A DNA stretch of 63,983 bases from Lachnospiraceae bacterium (lineage in GTDB: Bacteria > Bacillota > Clostridia > Lachnospirales > Lachnospiraceae), in NCBI GenBank assembly GCA_029226225.1, contig JAQXXU010000047.1:1-63983 (forward strand), given 5' to 3'. Below the pieces are notes generated by a model. That model had not been told where the DNA came from. It did not search any database and worked only from the letters and a program-made list of their open reading frames with translations. Of the stretch, positions 10,126 to 20,316 are shown in pieces. Positions within the stretch are counted from its first letter, which is position 1; each line of letters opens with the position of its first letter. Made by a program: the position numbers and the translations under genes.

Positions 10126-10851
10126 TTAATCTATATACATATCAGTTCTCGATTCGTGCTTTACGAGACGGAAAACGATGAGGTAGAGCACCACAACGAC
10201 TGCTACGAAAAGAAGGGTGGATGTGCCGCTCTGGATAGTGGCGCAGGTATCGTAGGTTCCGTGAAGGAAGACTGCTATGATGTAGCCTGCGATGATCTCG
10301 GCTGCGGCCTTGGTGTGGCGTCCCTCGTTTGCGGCAAGTTTTGCCCTGCCATAGAAGCAGCCAAAGATGACTGAGAAACCGAGATGTCCCGGAATAGACA
10401 GGAAAGCTCTTGGAAGAGCAACTGAAAGCCCGTACTGAAATACATACTCTACATTCTCAAAGGCTGCGAAGCCTAAAGAGGTAAAGGCGGCATAGACTAT
10501 ACCATCGAATCTGCAGTCGAAGTTCGGATTTCTCCAGGTCAGACGTCCCATCAGCAGGTACTTCATTCCCTCTTCGACAGCTCCGACTACAAGGAAGTTT
10601 GCTACCATGACACCGATCAGAGTATTTTCATTTATAGGGCTTAAGTCTAAGACCCTCTGTCCTACAGTCTCTAAGACAATAGATAGAAGAGCAGCTATGA
10701 CACCGCGGCCTATGCAGGCCCAGAGCAGTGAAGACGGCTCCTTTTCAATCGTATCCTGCGTGTAGATGTAGCTCATCAGATAGATGGCAGGAGCCAGGGC
10801 TGCGATGAAGTAGACCCACAGCACTGTGTCAAACACTGGCATAAAAAACAT
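10126..10851 (-). CDS. PrsW family intramembrane metalloprotease
   Basis: EEGMKYLLMG, FAAFENVEYVF, HGTYD motifs. Confidence 0.88.
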   Translation of the reverse strand: MFFMPVFDTVLWVYFIAALAPAIYLMSYIYTQDTIEKEPSSLLWACIGRGVIAALLSIVLETVGQRVLDLSPINENTLIGVMVANFLVVGAVEEGMKYLLMGRLTWRNPNFDCRFDGIVYAAFTSLGFAAFENVEYVFQYGLSVALPRAFLSIPGHLGFSVIFGCFYGRAKLAANEGRHTKAAAEIIAGYIIAVFLHGTYDTCATIQSGTSTLLFVAVVVVLYLIVFRLVKHESRTDMYID

Positions 10852-11144
10852 ATATCATTCCTCCTGAATTTTATTTAAAAAAATTATAATATAAACTTCA
10901 GGATTTGTCACTCTTTTACGAGCAGTATCTGAACATGCTGTTTCCGGTAAGCGCTATAAGGAGAGCTGTTAAGTCCCTGTTCGTATATGCGTTAAAAAGT
11001 GCCTTCGTAAAGTGCTCCAGTCGCTTGCAATTGAAAACAAGAAATGTCATAATGTTTAGGAAATGTTAACACTTAAGGCGGTACTTGCATGATCATAAGA
11101 GTTGACGAAGATACTGATACACATCTGAACAGGGACTAAGGAAA

Positions 11145-12476
11145 ATGGAAAAGAAGAAAAGAGAAAACTTTACAAGCAACCGTGGATTTATTTTAGCATG
11201 CATTGGCTCGGCAGTAGGCATGGGGAATATCTGGATGTTCCCTACGAGGATATCGCTTTACGGTGGGGGAAGCTTTCTGATACCGTATCTGATATTTGTA
11301 GTGCTTTTAGCTAATACCGGGGTCATAGGCGAGATGGCATTCGGCCGGGCTACGAGGAGCGGCCCGGTGGACGCAGCAGGCGCTGTGATGAAGAAGAGGT
11401 TCGGAAAAGAAAAGACAGGAAACGCTATAGGCATGATCCCAGCTATAGTTTCGTGGGGCATGGCTATAGGTTACACTGTAGTCATGAGCTGGATCATGAA
11501 GTACATGGTCGGGATGTTTACCGGTTCTGACATCTCTTCTGGAAAAATAGACGATTATGTAGGAGACTTCTCGTCTGTGGCTTCTTCATTTGGAAATAAT
11601 TTCTGGCTTGTAGTAGCGCTTCTTATCGCTATGCTTATCCTGATATTCGGAGTGTCGGCCGGTATAGAGAAGACGAATAAGTTCATGATGCCGGTGTTCT
11701 TCGCTATGTTCGTAGGGCTTGCCATCTATACGGCTTTCCAGCCTGGAGCCATAGAAGGATATAAGTATATATTCCGGATAGACCCTAAGGAGCTTAAGGA
11801 TGCTGATACCTGGATCTATGCTATGGGGCAGGCATTTTTCTCCCTGTCGATAGCGGGAAGCGGAACCCTGATCTATGGCTCATACCTGGGTGAAGATGAT
11901 AACGTGCCTTATTCCGCCAGAATGGTGGCTGTGTTTGATACACTGGCTGCCGTAATAGCTTCGTTTGTGATCATCCCGGCTATGGCGACTACAGGAGCAA
12001 AGCTCGATCAGGGCGGTCCTGGACTTATGTTTATCTACCTTCCGCATCTGTTCCATGGAATGCCGGGAGGACGGATTTTTGCCATCATATTCTTCGTGGC
12101 GGTATTTTTCGCAGGCTTAAGTTCACTGATAAATCTCTATGAAACGCCTATAGCTACAGTGCAGGAGAAGCTCCATCTCGGAAGAAAGCTCTCATGCTGT
12201 CTGGTCTGTGGCGTAGGCCTCCTCGTCGCGCTTTTCATCCAGGGCATAGTTTCAGGATGGATGGATGTGACGAGTACCTATGGGTGTCCTTTAGGAGCAG
12301 GCCTTATGGCCATCATGTTCTTCTATTTCTGTGATAGGAAATACGTCGAAAGCGAGGTTAATAAAGGAACTAAAAAGCCTATAGGCAGGTGGTTTTACCC
12401 ATTGGCTAAATACGTGTTTACACCTGTCTGCTTCATAGTGCTTATCGTTGGAGCTATCCTCGGGGGCATAGGCTGA
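11145..12476 (+). CDS. Sodium-dependent transporter (NSS/SNF family)
   Basis: RGFILACIGSAVGMGNIWMFP. Confidence 0.92.
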   Translation: MEKKKRENFTSNRGFILACIGSAVGMGNIWMFPTRISLYGGGSFLIPYLIFVVLLANTGVIGEMAFGRATRSGPVDAAGAVMKKRFGKEKTGNAIGMIPAIVSWGMAIGYTVVMSWIMKYMVGMFTGSDISSGKIDDYVGDFSSVASSFGNNFWLVVALLIAMLILIFGVSAGIEKTNKFMMPVFFAMFVGLAIYTAFQPGAIEGYKYIFRIDPKELKDADTWIYAMGQAFFSLSIAGSGTLIYGSYLGEDDNVPYSARMVAVFDTLAAVIASFVIIPAMATTGAKLDQGGPGLMFIYLPHLFHGMPGGRIFAIIFFVAVFFAGLSSLINLYETPIATVQEKLHLGRKLSCCLVCGVGLLVALFIQGIVSGWMDVTSTYGCPLGAGLMAIMFFYFCDRKYVESEVNKGTKKPIGRWFYPLAKYVFTPVCFIVLIVGAILGGIG

Positions 12477-13480
12477 TGTCTTTTTCGCTTGATACAGTGG
12501 CCATGGATCAGGCCAAAAAGCACTGGGACAGCATAGCTCATCCTCTGCACGGACTTGGCACTATGGAGGATTTAGTAGTGCAGATCGCGGGGATTACCGG
12601 ACATCCTGAGATCGATCTGGCTAAAAGATCCGTGCTTATATTCTGTGGTGATAACGGCATTTCTGAAACGACCGTATCTCAGAGCGACAGCTCGGTCACT
12701 GCGATGGTAGCTGACGAGATAGCGGAGGGTAAAAGCTCAGTTAATAAAATGGCTGCTGTCGCCGGAGCAGAGGTGCGCTGCATCGATGTAGGCATTAAAG
12801 ACGAGACACATTCACCTAAGATAATAGATAAAAAAGTAGTTCACGGAACTAATAATTTACTTAAAAAAAATGCCCTGACTGAGGCACAGGTCAGGAAGAG
12901 TATAAACTGCGGGATAGAAGAAGTAAGAGACTGTGGCGCTTATATAGCAGCTATCGGTGAGATGGGAATAGGTGATACTACCTGTGCAGCGATAATCACA
13001 GCTTCTCTTCTGGGGCTGTCCGCAGATGATGTGACAGGCAGGGGAGCGGGCCTGGATGACGAAAGCTTTAGCTTTAAAAAGAAGGTAATAAACCAATCCA
13101 TAGAATGCGACGAGGATCCGATAGAGCTTCTGACACGTGTCGGAGGAACAGAGATCGGTGCGATGGCAGGCGCCTTTATCGGTGGAGCCATGTATCATAT
13201 ACCAACTGTTGCCGATGGGGCAGTAAGTCTCACAGCCGCATTACTTGCTGACAGGATGCATCCCGGAGTAAAGGATTTCGTGATCGCCTCGAACTCAGGA
13301 AGAGAGAGAATGTCTGATGCTATTATAGAAGAACTCGAATTGAAACCTGTGATCCGCGCCGACATAAGCCTCGGAGAGGGTACAGGAGCAGTGATGCTTT
13401 TCCCGCTTTTAGACCAGACTCTTGCGGTATATAATGGCGCGCATTCATTTCATGGGATGAACCTTGAACCTTACAGCTGA
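12476..13480 (+). CDS. cobT: Nicotinate-nucleotide--dimethylbenzimidazole phosphoribosyltransferase
   Basis: FCGDNGISE, GEMGIGDTTCAAI, GRGAGLDD, EGTGAVMLFPLLD. Confidence 0.92.
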   Translation: MSFSLDTVAMDQAKKHWDSIAHPLHGLGTMEDLVVQIAGITGHPEIDLAKRSVLIFCGDNGISETTVSQSDSSVTAMVADEIAEGKSSVNKMAAVAGAEVRCIDVGIKDETHSPKIIDKKVVHGTNNLLKKNALTEAQVRKSINCGIEEVRDCGAYIAAIGEMGIGDTTCAAIITASLLGLSADDVTGRGAGLDDESFSFKKKVINQSIECDEDPIELLTRVGGTEIGAMAGAFIGGAMYHIPTVADGAVSLTAALLADRMHPGVKDFVIASNSGRERMSDAIIEELELKPVIRADISLGEGTGAVMLFPLLDQTLAVYNGAHSFHGMNLEPYS

Positions 13481-13484
13481 CCTT

Positions 13485-13518
13485 ACGCACTTTTTACAAA
13501 AAAAGTGCGTGTTTTTTT
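13485..13518 (+). terminator. Rho-independent terminator after cobT
   Basis: acgcacttttt-acaa-aaaaagtgcgt followed by gttttttt. Confidence 0.85.
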
Positions 13519-13583
13519 ACTTTTCTGTCCTAGAATAAACTGGTATAATTTATCTGGGTTTTCACATATAGAAGGAGAATTAT

Positions 13584-15065
13584 ATGACAGAAAAGAAACA
13601 CAAAACAGGCCTTGCAGCCCAGATGATGTATGGAATGGCCGAATTTTTTAACGGCGGAGCCTTCGTCATCATCGGATCTTTTTTTACAGCATTTCTGATA
13701 AAGGCGATGGGGATGTCGCCTGCTCTGGCTGGAACAGTTCCTCTGATCGGACACATCTGGGACGCGGTCACAGACCCCATGATGGGTAACATCACTGACC
13801 GGACACAGTCACGGATGGGGCCGAAGCGGTTTTATATGCTGATTGGAGCATTTGCCACGGCAGTCACTTTCGTAACGCTCTGGATCCCGTTCTCGACCAG
13901 ATCCACGGCGGCCATGTTTATTTTTTACGTGATCATGTACTGCCTGTTCTCGACAGGCTCCACTATACTTATGGTGCCTTATAATGGCCTGCTGCCAGAC
14001 ATGATAGATGATTATGCTGTCAGGTCGAAGTTCTCTAATGTCCGTATGATCTGGTCGACACTTGGTTCTATGGTATGTGGAGTGGTCCCTACACTTCTGA
14101 TCACTGATCCTACAAAGGCATCGATGTACTTAAAGTGCTGCCTGATCTTCGGAGTACTTTTCCTTATCACCTGTCTTATAACTGTAGCGGGTACCTGGGA
14201 GAAGCAGCATGCTCCGGTAAAGTCAAGACTTGCTGACAGTTTTGACCATGCGGGAAGTGTATTCAGAAACAGGTCATTCAGGCTTTTTATAGGCATTTAC
14301 CTGACAGGGCAGTGTGGGACTGATTTCGTCACAGGAATGGCTGTCTACTATGTGGATGATGTGATAAACGGCTACGGTAACCATTACTTTACTTATCTGA
14401 TGGCAGCGATAATCCTATCACAGCTCATAGGAATGCTGATCTGGGGACCTGTCATGGCAAAGACCTCGAAGCGCACGACGATACTTATCGGAGCACCGAT
14501 CCGTATCGTATCGACTCTGCTTCTGATCCCTTTTTCACATGAAGGCGCAAGCATCATCCCGATACTTGTCCTGGCCTGTGGTATAGGAATCGGAAATGCA
14601 GCGACTCTTACGAGCATTTTTGCGATAATGGCTGATATGGCGGATGTCGACGAACTTGTGACTGGCGTTCACAGACCTGGGGTAGTGTCTGGTATGTCTA
14701 CTTTTGCCAGAAAGATATCTTCAGGCCTTTCATCCTGGCTTATAGGAGTACTGCTTTCAGCTATAGGATACAGTGAAAAAATAGCCAATGCCGGCGGCAG
14801 ACAGTCTATCGTCACACAACATGGTATAGCTCTTATCTTTATTCTGATGCCTGTTATCCTCTGCATCATGCTTTTTATCTTCGGGTATAGGTTCCCGATG
14901 ACGGAGAAGGAGTTTAACGTAGTGAAAAGAGAGATAAGCAGACGAAAAGGAGAAGACAGTTCTGAGACCTCATATGAGGAAAAAGTCATATGTGAACGTG
15001 TTACGGGTATTTCCTTCGATAAACTCTGGGATCACGCGAACGAGTGGGTAGGAAGGAAACTATAG
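13584..15065 (+). CDS. MFS / glycoside-pentoside-hexuronide type transporter
   Basis: WDAVTDPMMGNITDRTQSRMGPKRFYML GPH motif; 12 TM. Confidence 0.85.
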   Translation: MTEKKHKTGLAAQMMYGMAEFFNGGAFVIIGSFFTAFLIKAMGMSPALAGTVPLIGHIWDAVTDPMMGNITDRTQSRMGPKRFYMLIGAFATAVTFVTLWIPFSTRSTAAMFIFYVIMYCLFSTGSTILMVPYNGLLPDMIDDYAVRSKFSNVRMIWSTLGSMVCGVVPTLLITDPTKASMYLKCCLIFGVLFLITCLITVAGTWEKQHAPVKSRLADSFDHAGSVFRNRSFRLFIGIYLTGQCGTDFVTGMAVYYVDDVINGYGNHYFTYLMAAIILSQLIGMLIWGPVMAKTSKRTTILIGAPIRIVSTLLLIPFSHEGASIIPILVLACGIGIGNAATLTSIFAIMADMADVDELVTGVHRPGVVSGMSTFARKISSGLSSWLIGVLLSAIGYSEKIANAGGRQSIVTQHGIALIFILMPVILCIMLFIFGYRFPMTEKEFNVVKREISRRKGEDSSETSYEEKVICERVTGISFDKLWDHANEWVGRKL

Positions 15066-15120
15066 ACCTTGAGGGCAAATTATTGGATTTCAAAAAGAAC
15101 ACAGGTTTAGAAAATTTTCA

Positions 15121-15148
15121 TTGACTTTTAACTAAAATGTGATATCAT
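15121..15148 (+). promoter_or_regulatory. Putative promoter for HPr-like gene
   Basis: TTGACT-16-TATCAT. Confidence 0.45.
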
Positions 15149-15234
15149 CGTATGAAAGATTTGTGGAAACGATTTCGCACAAATTAGTTTTCACAGATCA
15201 CTGTAAACAAAAGTACAATGAAGAGGTGTTTTTT

Positions 15235-15462
15235 ATGAAGTTTATGATTCGCTTACACAGTCCTAAGGACGCAGAAGAATTCGTAAAAATAGCATCCGGC
15301 TTCGATTATGATATAGATCTTAAAACCGGCGCTGCATACCTGGATGCCAAGTCACTCCTGGGTGTTGTTTCGTGTGCCCTGAATAAAAAGGCCATGGTCA
15401 TCTGCCAGTCGAAAGACGCAGATAAGTTCAGAGACAGCGTTCAGAAATTCGCTGTTGCATAA
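15235..15462 (+). CDS. HPr family phosphocarrier-like protein
   Basis: MKFMIRLHSPKDAEEFVKIAS...AKSLLGVVSCAL; lacks the usual phosphoacceptor His near residue 15. Confidence 0.75.
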   Translation: MKFMIRLHSPKDAEEFVKIASGFDYDIDLKTGAAYLDAKSLLGVVSCALNKKAMVICQSKDADKFRDSVQKFAVA

Positions 15463-15483
15463 AAACAGGACAAGTGCTATAAT
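15455..15483 (+). promoter_or_regulatory. Putative promoter for the rib operon leader
   Basis: TTGCAT (overlapping the stop of the HPr-like gene)-17-TATAAT. Confidence 0.65.
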
Positions 15484-15534
15484 GCATTTGTTCTTGAGAA
15501 GAAATAAAAGAATTTACAAATGATAATTGAATAA

Positions 15535-15645
15535 CTCTTCAGGGCAGGGTGCGATTCCCTACCGGCGGTAAAGCCCGCGAGCGTTGCGACGCATGATCCG
15601 GTGAGATTCCGGGGCCGACAGTATAGTCTGGATGGAAGAATGAGT
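15535..15645 (+). ncRNA. FMN riboswitch (RFN element)
   Basis: tcagggcagggtgcgattccctaccggcggtaaagcccgcgag...gatccggtgagattccggggccgacagtatagtctggatggaaga. Confidence 0.97.
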
Positions 15646-15671
15646 TTCATGATAAAGTGTTTGTTTACAGT

Positions 15672-15699
15672 GCCCTGGGATAATTCCCAGGGCTTTTTC
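15672..15699 (+). terminator. Terminator of FMN riboswitch expression platform
   Basis: gccctggga-taa-ttcccagggc followed by ttttt. Confidence 0.85.
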
Positions 15700-15710
15700 T
15701 CGCGTATTTC

Positions 15711-15870
15711 TCGCGTATTAATTGAGCGATGCTAATGAAAATGCCCTGAGCCGGATGCAGGCTTGCCTGCAATTCCGGCTCGGGGTATTTTTATTAATAG
15801 CGCGAAAGCGCGGATGAGCAGGTGCGAAGCACCTGCGAATGCATCGCGAATAAGTCTTGCGCGAAAGGAG
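15711..15870 (+). repeat. Composite hairpin element, copy 1
   Basis: cgcgtattaattgag, large hairpin with T-run (15739-15794), gcgcgaaagcgcggatga, hairpin gcaggtgcgaagcacctgc, gaatgcatcgcg. Confidence 0.6.
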
Positions 15871-15876
15871 TCCACT

Positions 15877-16512
15877 ATGTTTACCGGAATAGCTGAAGAA
15901 ACCGGCACTATAAGAAAAGTCACTGATACTGGCGGAGGCCGGAAACTTACGATAGTTTCTGCTAAAGTCCTCGAAGGAACTAAGACAGGGGATTCTATCT
16001 GCGTCGATGGTATCTGTCTTACTGCTACAGAGCTCGGAAGTGATTTCTTTACTGCTGATGTATCTGAGGAGACTCTGAGATATACGGCTTTAGGCAGCAG
16101 GCACCCTGGAGATACTGTGAATCTGGAAAGAGCCCTTAGGGTCGGAGACAGACTTGGAGGCCACATAGTGGCAGGCCATGTGGACGGTACAGGGACAGTA
16201 AAGCGGATAGAAAAGGATGGAGATTCGTACCTTTATACCTTTTCATGTGATGACCATATAATGGCTTTGATCGTAAAGAAGGGCTCGGTTACGGTGAACG
16301 GGATATCGCTGACGGTGGCAGAAGTCTCGCCGGAAGCTTTTTCTGTAGAAGTGATCCCGCATACCAGAGAAGTCACGAATATCAGCCTGCTTCACGTCGG
16401 AGATAAAGTAAATCTGGAAAACGATATGATAGGCAAGTACGTGGAGCATTTTCTCTCTTTAAAAAATGAAAGTCACGGCCTTACATATGAGATGCTTAAA
16501 AACCTCAGATAA
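15877..16512 (+). CDS. ribE: Riboflavin synthase alpha chain
   Basis: MFTGIAEETGTIRKV; duplicated lumazine-binding domain, SVTVNGISLTV. Confidence 0.96.
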   Translation: MFTGIAEETGTIRKVTDTGGGRKLTIVSAKVLEGTKTGDSICVDGICLTATELGSDFFTADVSEETLRYTALGSRHPGDTVNLERALRVGDRLGGHIVAGHVDGTGTVKRIEKDGDSYLYTFSCDDHIMALIVKKGSVTVNGISLTVAEVSPEAFSVEVIPHTREVTNISLLHVGDKVNLENDMIGKYVEHFLSLKNESHGLTYEMLKNLR

Positions 16513-16584
16513 AGAATGGACGGACCCTGACTTTATATGAAAAAGGGGCTTCGGATATTTTTACATTCCAGGAAGGAGAAGCAA

Positions 16585-17799
16585 ATGGAAGAAGAATTTG
16601 ATCACAACACAGTGGAAGAGGCATTATCTGATCTGCAGCACGGGAAGATCATAATGGTCTCGGATGACGAAGACAGGGAAAATGAAGGAGATCTGATCCA
16701 GGCAGCACAGTTTGCTACAACGGATTCGATAAACTTCATGGCAAGTTTCGCGAAAGGGCTTATCTGTACACCGATGTCTGCGGAGAATGCCCTGCGCTTA
16801 GGACTCGACCCGATGGTCGTAAATAACACGGATAATCACGAGACAGCTTTTACCGTATCCTGCGACCATGTATCTACGACTACAGGGATCTCAGCCGAGG
16901 AGCGCGCGATAACTATGAATAAGCTCGCCGATGAGAACAGCGTTCCTGGTGATTTCAGGAGGCCGGGACACGTCTTCCCTCTTATAGCAAAAAAGAACGG
17001 AGTCTTAGAACGTGACGGACACACTGAGGCGACAGTTGATCTCTTACGCCACGCAGGTCTTAAACCTTGCGGCATCTGCTGTGAGATCATGGCAGAGGAC
17101 GGTCACATGATGAGACGTGACGGACTTATAGAATTTGCAAAAGAACATAAGCTGACATTTATCACGATAAAGCAGCTGAAAGATTACTGCCGCATCCACG
17201 ATAAGCATGTGATCCGTATCGCCACAGCGAAGCTTCCGACTAAGTACGGTGATTTTATCATGCATGGTTATCAGAATGACATCACCGGAGAACACCATGT
17301 GGCTTTAGTCAAAGGTGATATCGGAGATGGAAAAGAAGTGCTATGCAGAGTTCATTCTGAATGTCTGACAGGAGACTGCTTCGGCTCGCTCAGGTGTGAC
17401 TGCGGAGATCAGCTCCACAATGCGATGAGAATGATCGACAAAGAAGGAAGAGGTGTGCTCCTCTATATGAGACAGGAGGGCAGAGGAATCGGCTTACTTA
17501 ATAAAATAAAGGCTTACGCCCTTCAGGAGCAGGGATTCGACACGGTAGAAGCGAATGTGATGCTGGGGTTTGCGCCTGACTTAAGAGAGTACTGGGTCGG
17601 AGCGCAGATACTTGAAGACTTAGGGATACATTCGCTTAGGCTTCTGACTAATAATCCAGATAAAGTCTACGGGCTTTCGGGATTCGGGCTTTCGATAAGT
17701 GAGAGAGTTCCGATAGAGATAGCACCACAGAAGTATGATGCAAGGTATTTGAGAACCAAAAGAGACAAGATGGGACATCTATTTAAAGAAATAATCTGA
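16585..17799 (+). CDS. ribBA: Bifunctional DHBP synthase / GTP cyclohydrolase II
   Basis: [44 protein letters not shown]. Confidence 0.97.
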   Translation: MEEEFDHNTVEEALSDLQHGKIIMVSDDEDRENEGDLIQAAQFATTDSINFMASFAKGLICTPMSAENALRLGLDPMVVNNTDNHETAFTVSCDHVSTTTGISAEERAITMNKLADENSVPGDFRRPGHVFPLIAKKNGVLERDGHTEATVDLLRHAGLKPCGICCEIMAEDGHMMRRDGLIEFAKEHKLTFITIKQLKDYCRIHDKHVIRIATAKLPTKYGDFIMHGYQNDITGEHHVALVKGDIGDGKEVLCRVHSECLTGDCFGSLRCDCGDQLHNAMRMIDKEGRGVLLYMRQEGRGIGLLNKIKAYALQEQGFDTVEANVMLGFAPDLREYWVGAQILEDLGIHSLRLLTNNPDKVYGLSGFGLSISERVPIEIAPQKYDARYLRTKRDKMGHLFKEII

Positions 17800-17836
17800 A
17801 CTTAGAACTCATAACAAAACACAGGAGGAAAAGCAA

Positions 17837-18310
17837 ATGTACGACGTAAAAACACTTGAAGGAAAATTAGTAGCTGACGAGAACATGAAGGTTGCCATCG
17901 TGGCATCTAGGTTTAACGAGATAATCGTAAACAAGCTCTTAGGAGGTGCGCTTGACGGACTGGTCCGCCATGGTGTAAGAGAAGATAATATCACAGCCAT
18001 GTGGGTTCCGGGAGCATTCGAGATACCTGTTATCGCAAAGCGTCTTGCTCTGTCAAACAAGTACGATGCCGTGATCTGCGTCGGGGCTGTGATCCGTGGC
18101 TCGACATCCCACTATGAGATGGTATGCAACGAAGTCTCAAAGGGAATAGCCCAGACATCGCTTGAGACAGGTGTCCCGGTTCTCTTTGGAGTCATCACTA
18201 CTGATAATATAGAGCAGGCTGTAGAACGTGCCGGAAGCAAGGCCGGAAACAAGGGCTATGACTGTGCCACGTCGGCAATCGAGATGGTAAATCTGATGAG
18301 GCAGATATAA
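17837..18310 (+). CDS. ribH: 6,7-dimethyl-8-ribityllumazine synthase
   Basis: [40 protein letters not shown]. Confidence 0.97.
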   Translation: MYDVKTLEGKLVADENMKVAIVASRFNEIIVNKLLGGALDGLVRHGVREDNITAMWVPGAFEIPVIAKRLALSNKYDAVICVGAVIRGSTSHYEMVCNEVSKGIAQTSLETGVPVLFGVITTDNIEQAVERAGSKAGNKGYDCATSAIEMVNLMRQI

Positions 18311-18312
18311 AA

Positions 18313-19404
18313 ATGATAGATGAAGAATACATGAGACGGGCTATAGAACTTGCCCACAGGGGAGAGGGCGGTGTAAATCCGAATCCTCTGGTCGGAGCTG
18401 TCATAGTAAAGGATGGCCGGATAATCGGAGAGGGAGCTCATCTTAAATACGGGAGCCTTCATGCCGAGAGAAATGCCATAAAGGATGCAAAGGAAAAGGG
18501 ACATGACCTTCATGGCGCGACTATCTATGTGACACTGGAACCGTGCTGTCATCACGGACATCAGCCTCCGTGCACAGAAGCCATTCTTGAAGAAGGGATT
18601 TCGAAAGTAGTGATCGGATCACGTGATCCGAATCCTCTGGTGCATGGAAAGGGCGCAGCCTTTTTAAAAGAACACGATGTGGAAGTAGTCGAGGATTTTT
18701 TAAAGGATGAGTGCGATGACTTAAATCGGGTATTTTTTCACTATATAACTACAAAAACTCCATATGTGGTCATGAAGTGCGCGCAGTCACTTGATGGAAA
18801 AATAGCCACCGTAACAGGTGAGGCGAAGTACATCTCCTGTGAAGAGAGCCGCAATAAAGTCATGAAAATGCGCAATCTATATAAGGGTATTATGGTTGGG
18901 ATAGGAACAGTCCTAGCAGATGATCCAGTCCTCACCTGCCGTCTGCCTGAGGGAGGAAGAAATCCTGTGCGAATAATCTGTGATAAGAACCTCAGACTTC
19001 CGATGGAAAGCCACATCGTAAAGACTGCCATAGATATCCCTACGATCGCTGCCTGCTCTGATGGTATACCTGACGAAACCATCAGGTCTTATGAGGAAAG
19101 AGGGATAAGATTACTTAAGTGTCCGCTTAAGGACGGGGAGATAGATCTGTATTTTTTGATGAAGAAGCTGGGTGAGATGGAAATAGACGGGATCCTTCTC
19201 GAAGGAGGCGGTACGTTAAATGCCTCGATGCTTCGGGAAGGACTTGTAAATGAAGTGCAGCTTTTTGTATGCCCTGTGATCCTGGGAGGAAGGGCGAAGA
19301 CCATAGTAGAGGGAGATGGAGTCAGACATCTGGCGGAGGCATACCATTTTTCTCTTAAGTCTGTAGAAAAATGTGGTGAAGACATTCATCTGACGCTGGT
19401 CTGA
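18313..19404 (+). CDS. ribD: Bifunctional riboflavin deaminase/reductase
   Basis: PNPLVGAVIV, HAERNAI, TLEPCCHHG, C-terminal reductase domain. Confidence 0.96.
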   Translation: MIDEEYMRRAIELAHRGEGGVNPNPLVGAVIVKDGRIIGEGAHLKYGSLHAERNAIKDAKEKGHDLHGATIYVTLEPCCHHGHQPPCTEAILEEGISKVVIGSRDPNPLVHGKGAAFLKEHDVEVVEDFLKDECDDLNRVFFHYITTKTPYVVMKCAQSLDGKIATVTGEAKYISCEESRNKVMKMRNLYKGIMVGIGTVLADDPVLTCRLPEGGRNPVRIICDKNLRLPMESHIVKTAIDIPTIAACSDGIPDETIRSYEERGIRLLKCPLKDGEIDLYFLMKKLGEMEIDGILLEGGGTLNASMLREGLVNEVQLFVCPVILGGRAKTIVEGDGVRHLAEAYHFSLKSVEKCGEDIHLTLV

Positions 19405-19407
19405 CTG

Positions 19408-19923
19408 TTACCTGGCGAAGAGCCCTTTGATCTCTCCGACATACATAGTGCGTTCTATTCCGTCTGCGAAAAACTGCTCTCGGATCAGCGGAGTACGAAC
19501 CCGTTCAACTGGCAGATCAAAGGATGCAAGAGTGCGGCAGAGCACTATGGTGCTTCCGTCATCTATATATGGAATGCCGTCGCGGTGAGTAAGTGTAAGC
19601 CCGGCGGCCTTTATTTTATCCTCGACGCGGCCGGATGCCATCTTCATATACTTAAGTGCGTTCTTGTACTTCGGTTGGTCCGGGTTGAAAAACGTCAGGG
19701 AAAAATACTCCCCGGCATCTAAGAGTTCCTTAGTGTAGCGGGTATTTCTGACGTATACGGTGGCCACGTTCTTATCCCAGAGTACTCCGAAGCCTCCCCA
19801 GCGGACAGTTGTTGCGTTTGTCTTATCGCCCGCCTCTGACACAAGAGCGGCCCAGTCCTGACCTATGAGTTTAAACGGATTGAATTCGGTATCATTTATA
19901 TCGAGCTCCTGAAATACGTGCAT
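19408..19923 (-). CDS. Flavin reductase-like protein
   Basis: ATTVRWGGFGVLWDKNVATVYVRNTRYTKELLDAGEYFSLTFF. Confidence 0.75.
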   Translation of the reverse strand: MHVFQELDINDTEFNPFKLIGQDWAALVSEAGDKTNATTVRWGGFGVLWDKNVATVYVRNTRYTKELLDAGEYFSLTFFNPDQPKYKNALKYMKMASGRVEDKIKAAGLTLTHRDGIPYIDDGSTIVLCRTLASFDLPVERVRTPLIREQFFADGIERTMYVGEIKGLFAR

Positions 19924-20103
19924 GGCAGATCCTCCTCAAATGCTGTTTTCTGATTTTATGACTGCAGGTTTATTTTTTTCTGATTTCAAGTATAAAGGAT
20001 ATGAAGACTTATTGCAACGAAGATATTTATCCTTTTATAAAATCCCAATGGATGCTATAATACTGATAAATTTTTGGATACATGAAGGGTTTTTATGAAA
20101 TGA

Positions 20104-20316
20104 GTCGTAGTCCTGAGCGGTGCATTCACAGCCGCATACGCGGCTGTTCATTCGCGCTTTCGCGCTAGAGATTGAGTGCGTCATTCGCATTTCGCTGCGC
20201 TTCATGCTCATTCGCGCTTTCGCGCGATAAAAAGAAAGCAAATCGTCCTGAGCTGCGAGCAAGCTCGCGCCAGTCCGTTTGCTTCCTTTTTGCCGCACTC
20301 AATTAATACGCGCAAA
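20104..20316 (-). repeat. Composite hairpin element, copy 2 (inverted, with an internal duplication)
   Basis: On minus strand: gcgcgtattaattgag, large hairpin with T-run, then two gcgcgaaagcgcgaatga-hairpin-gaatg units. Confidence 0.6.
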
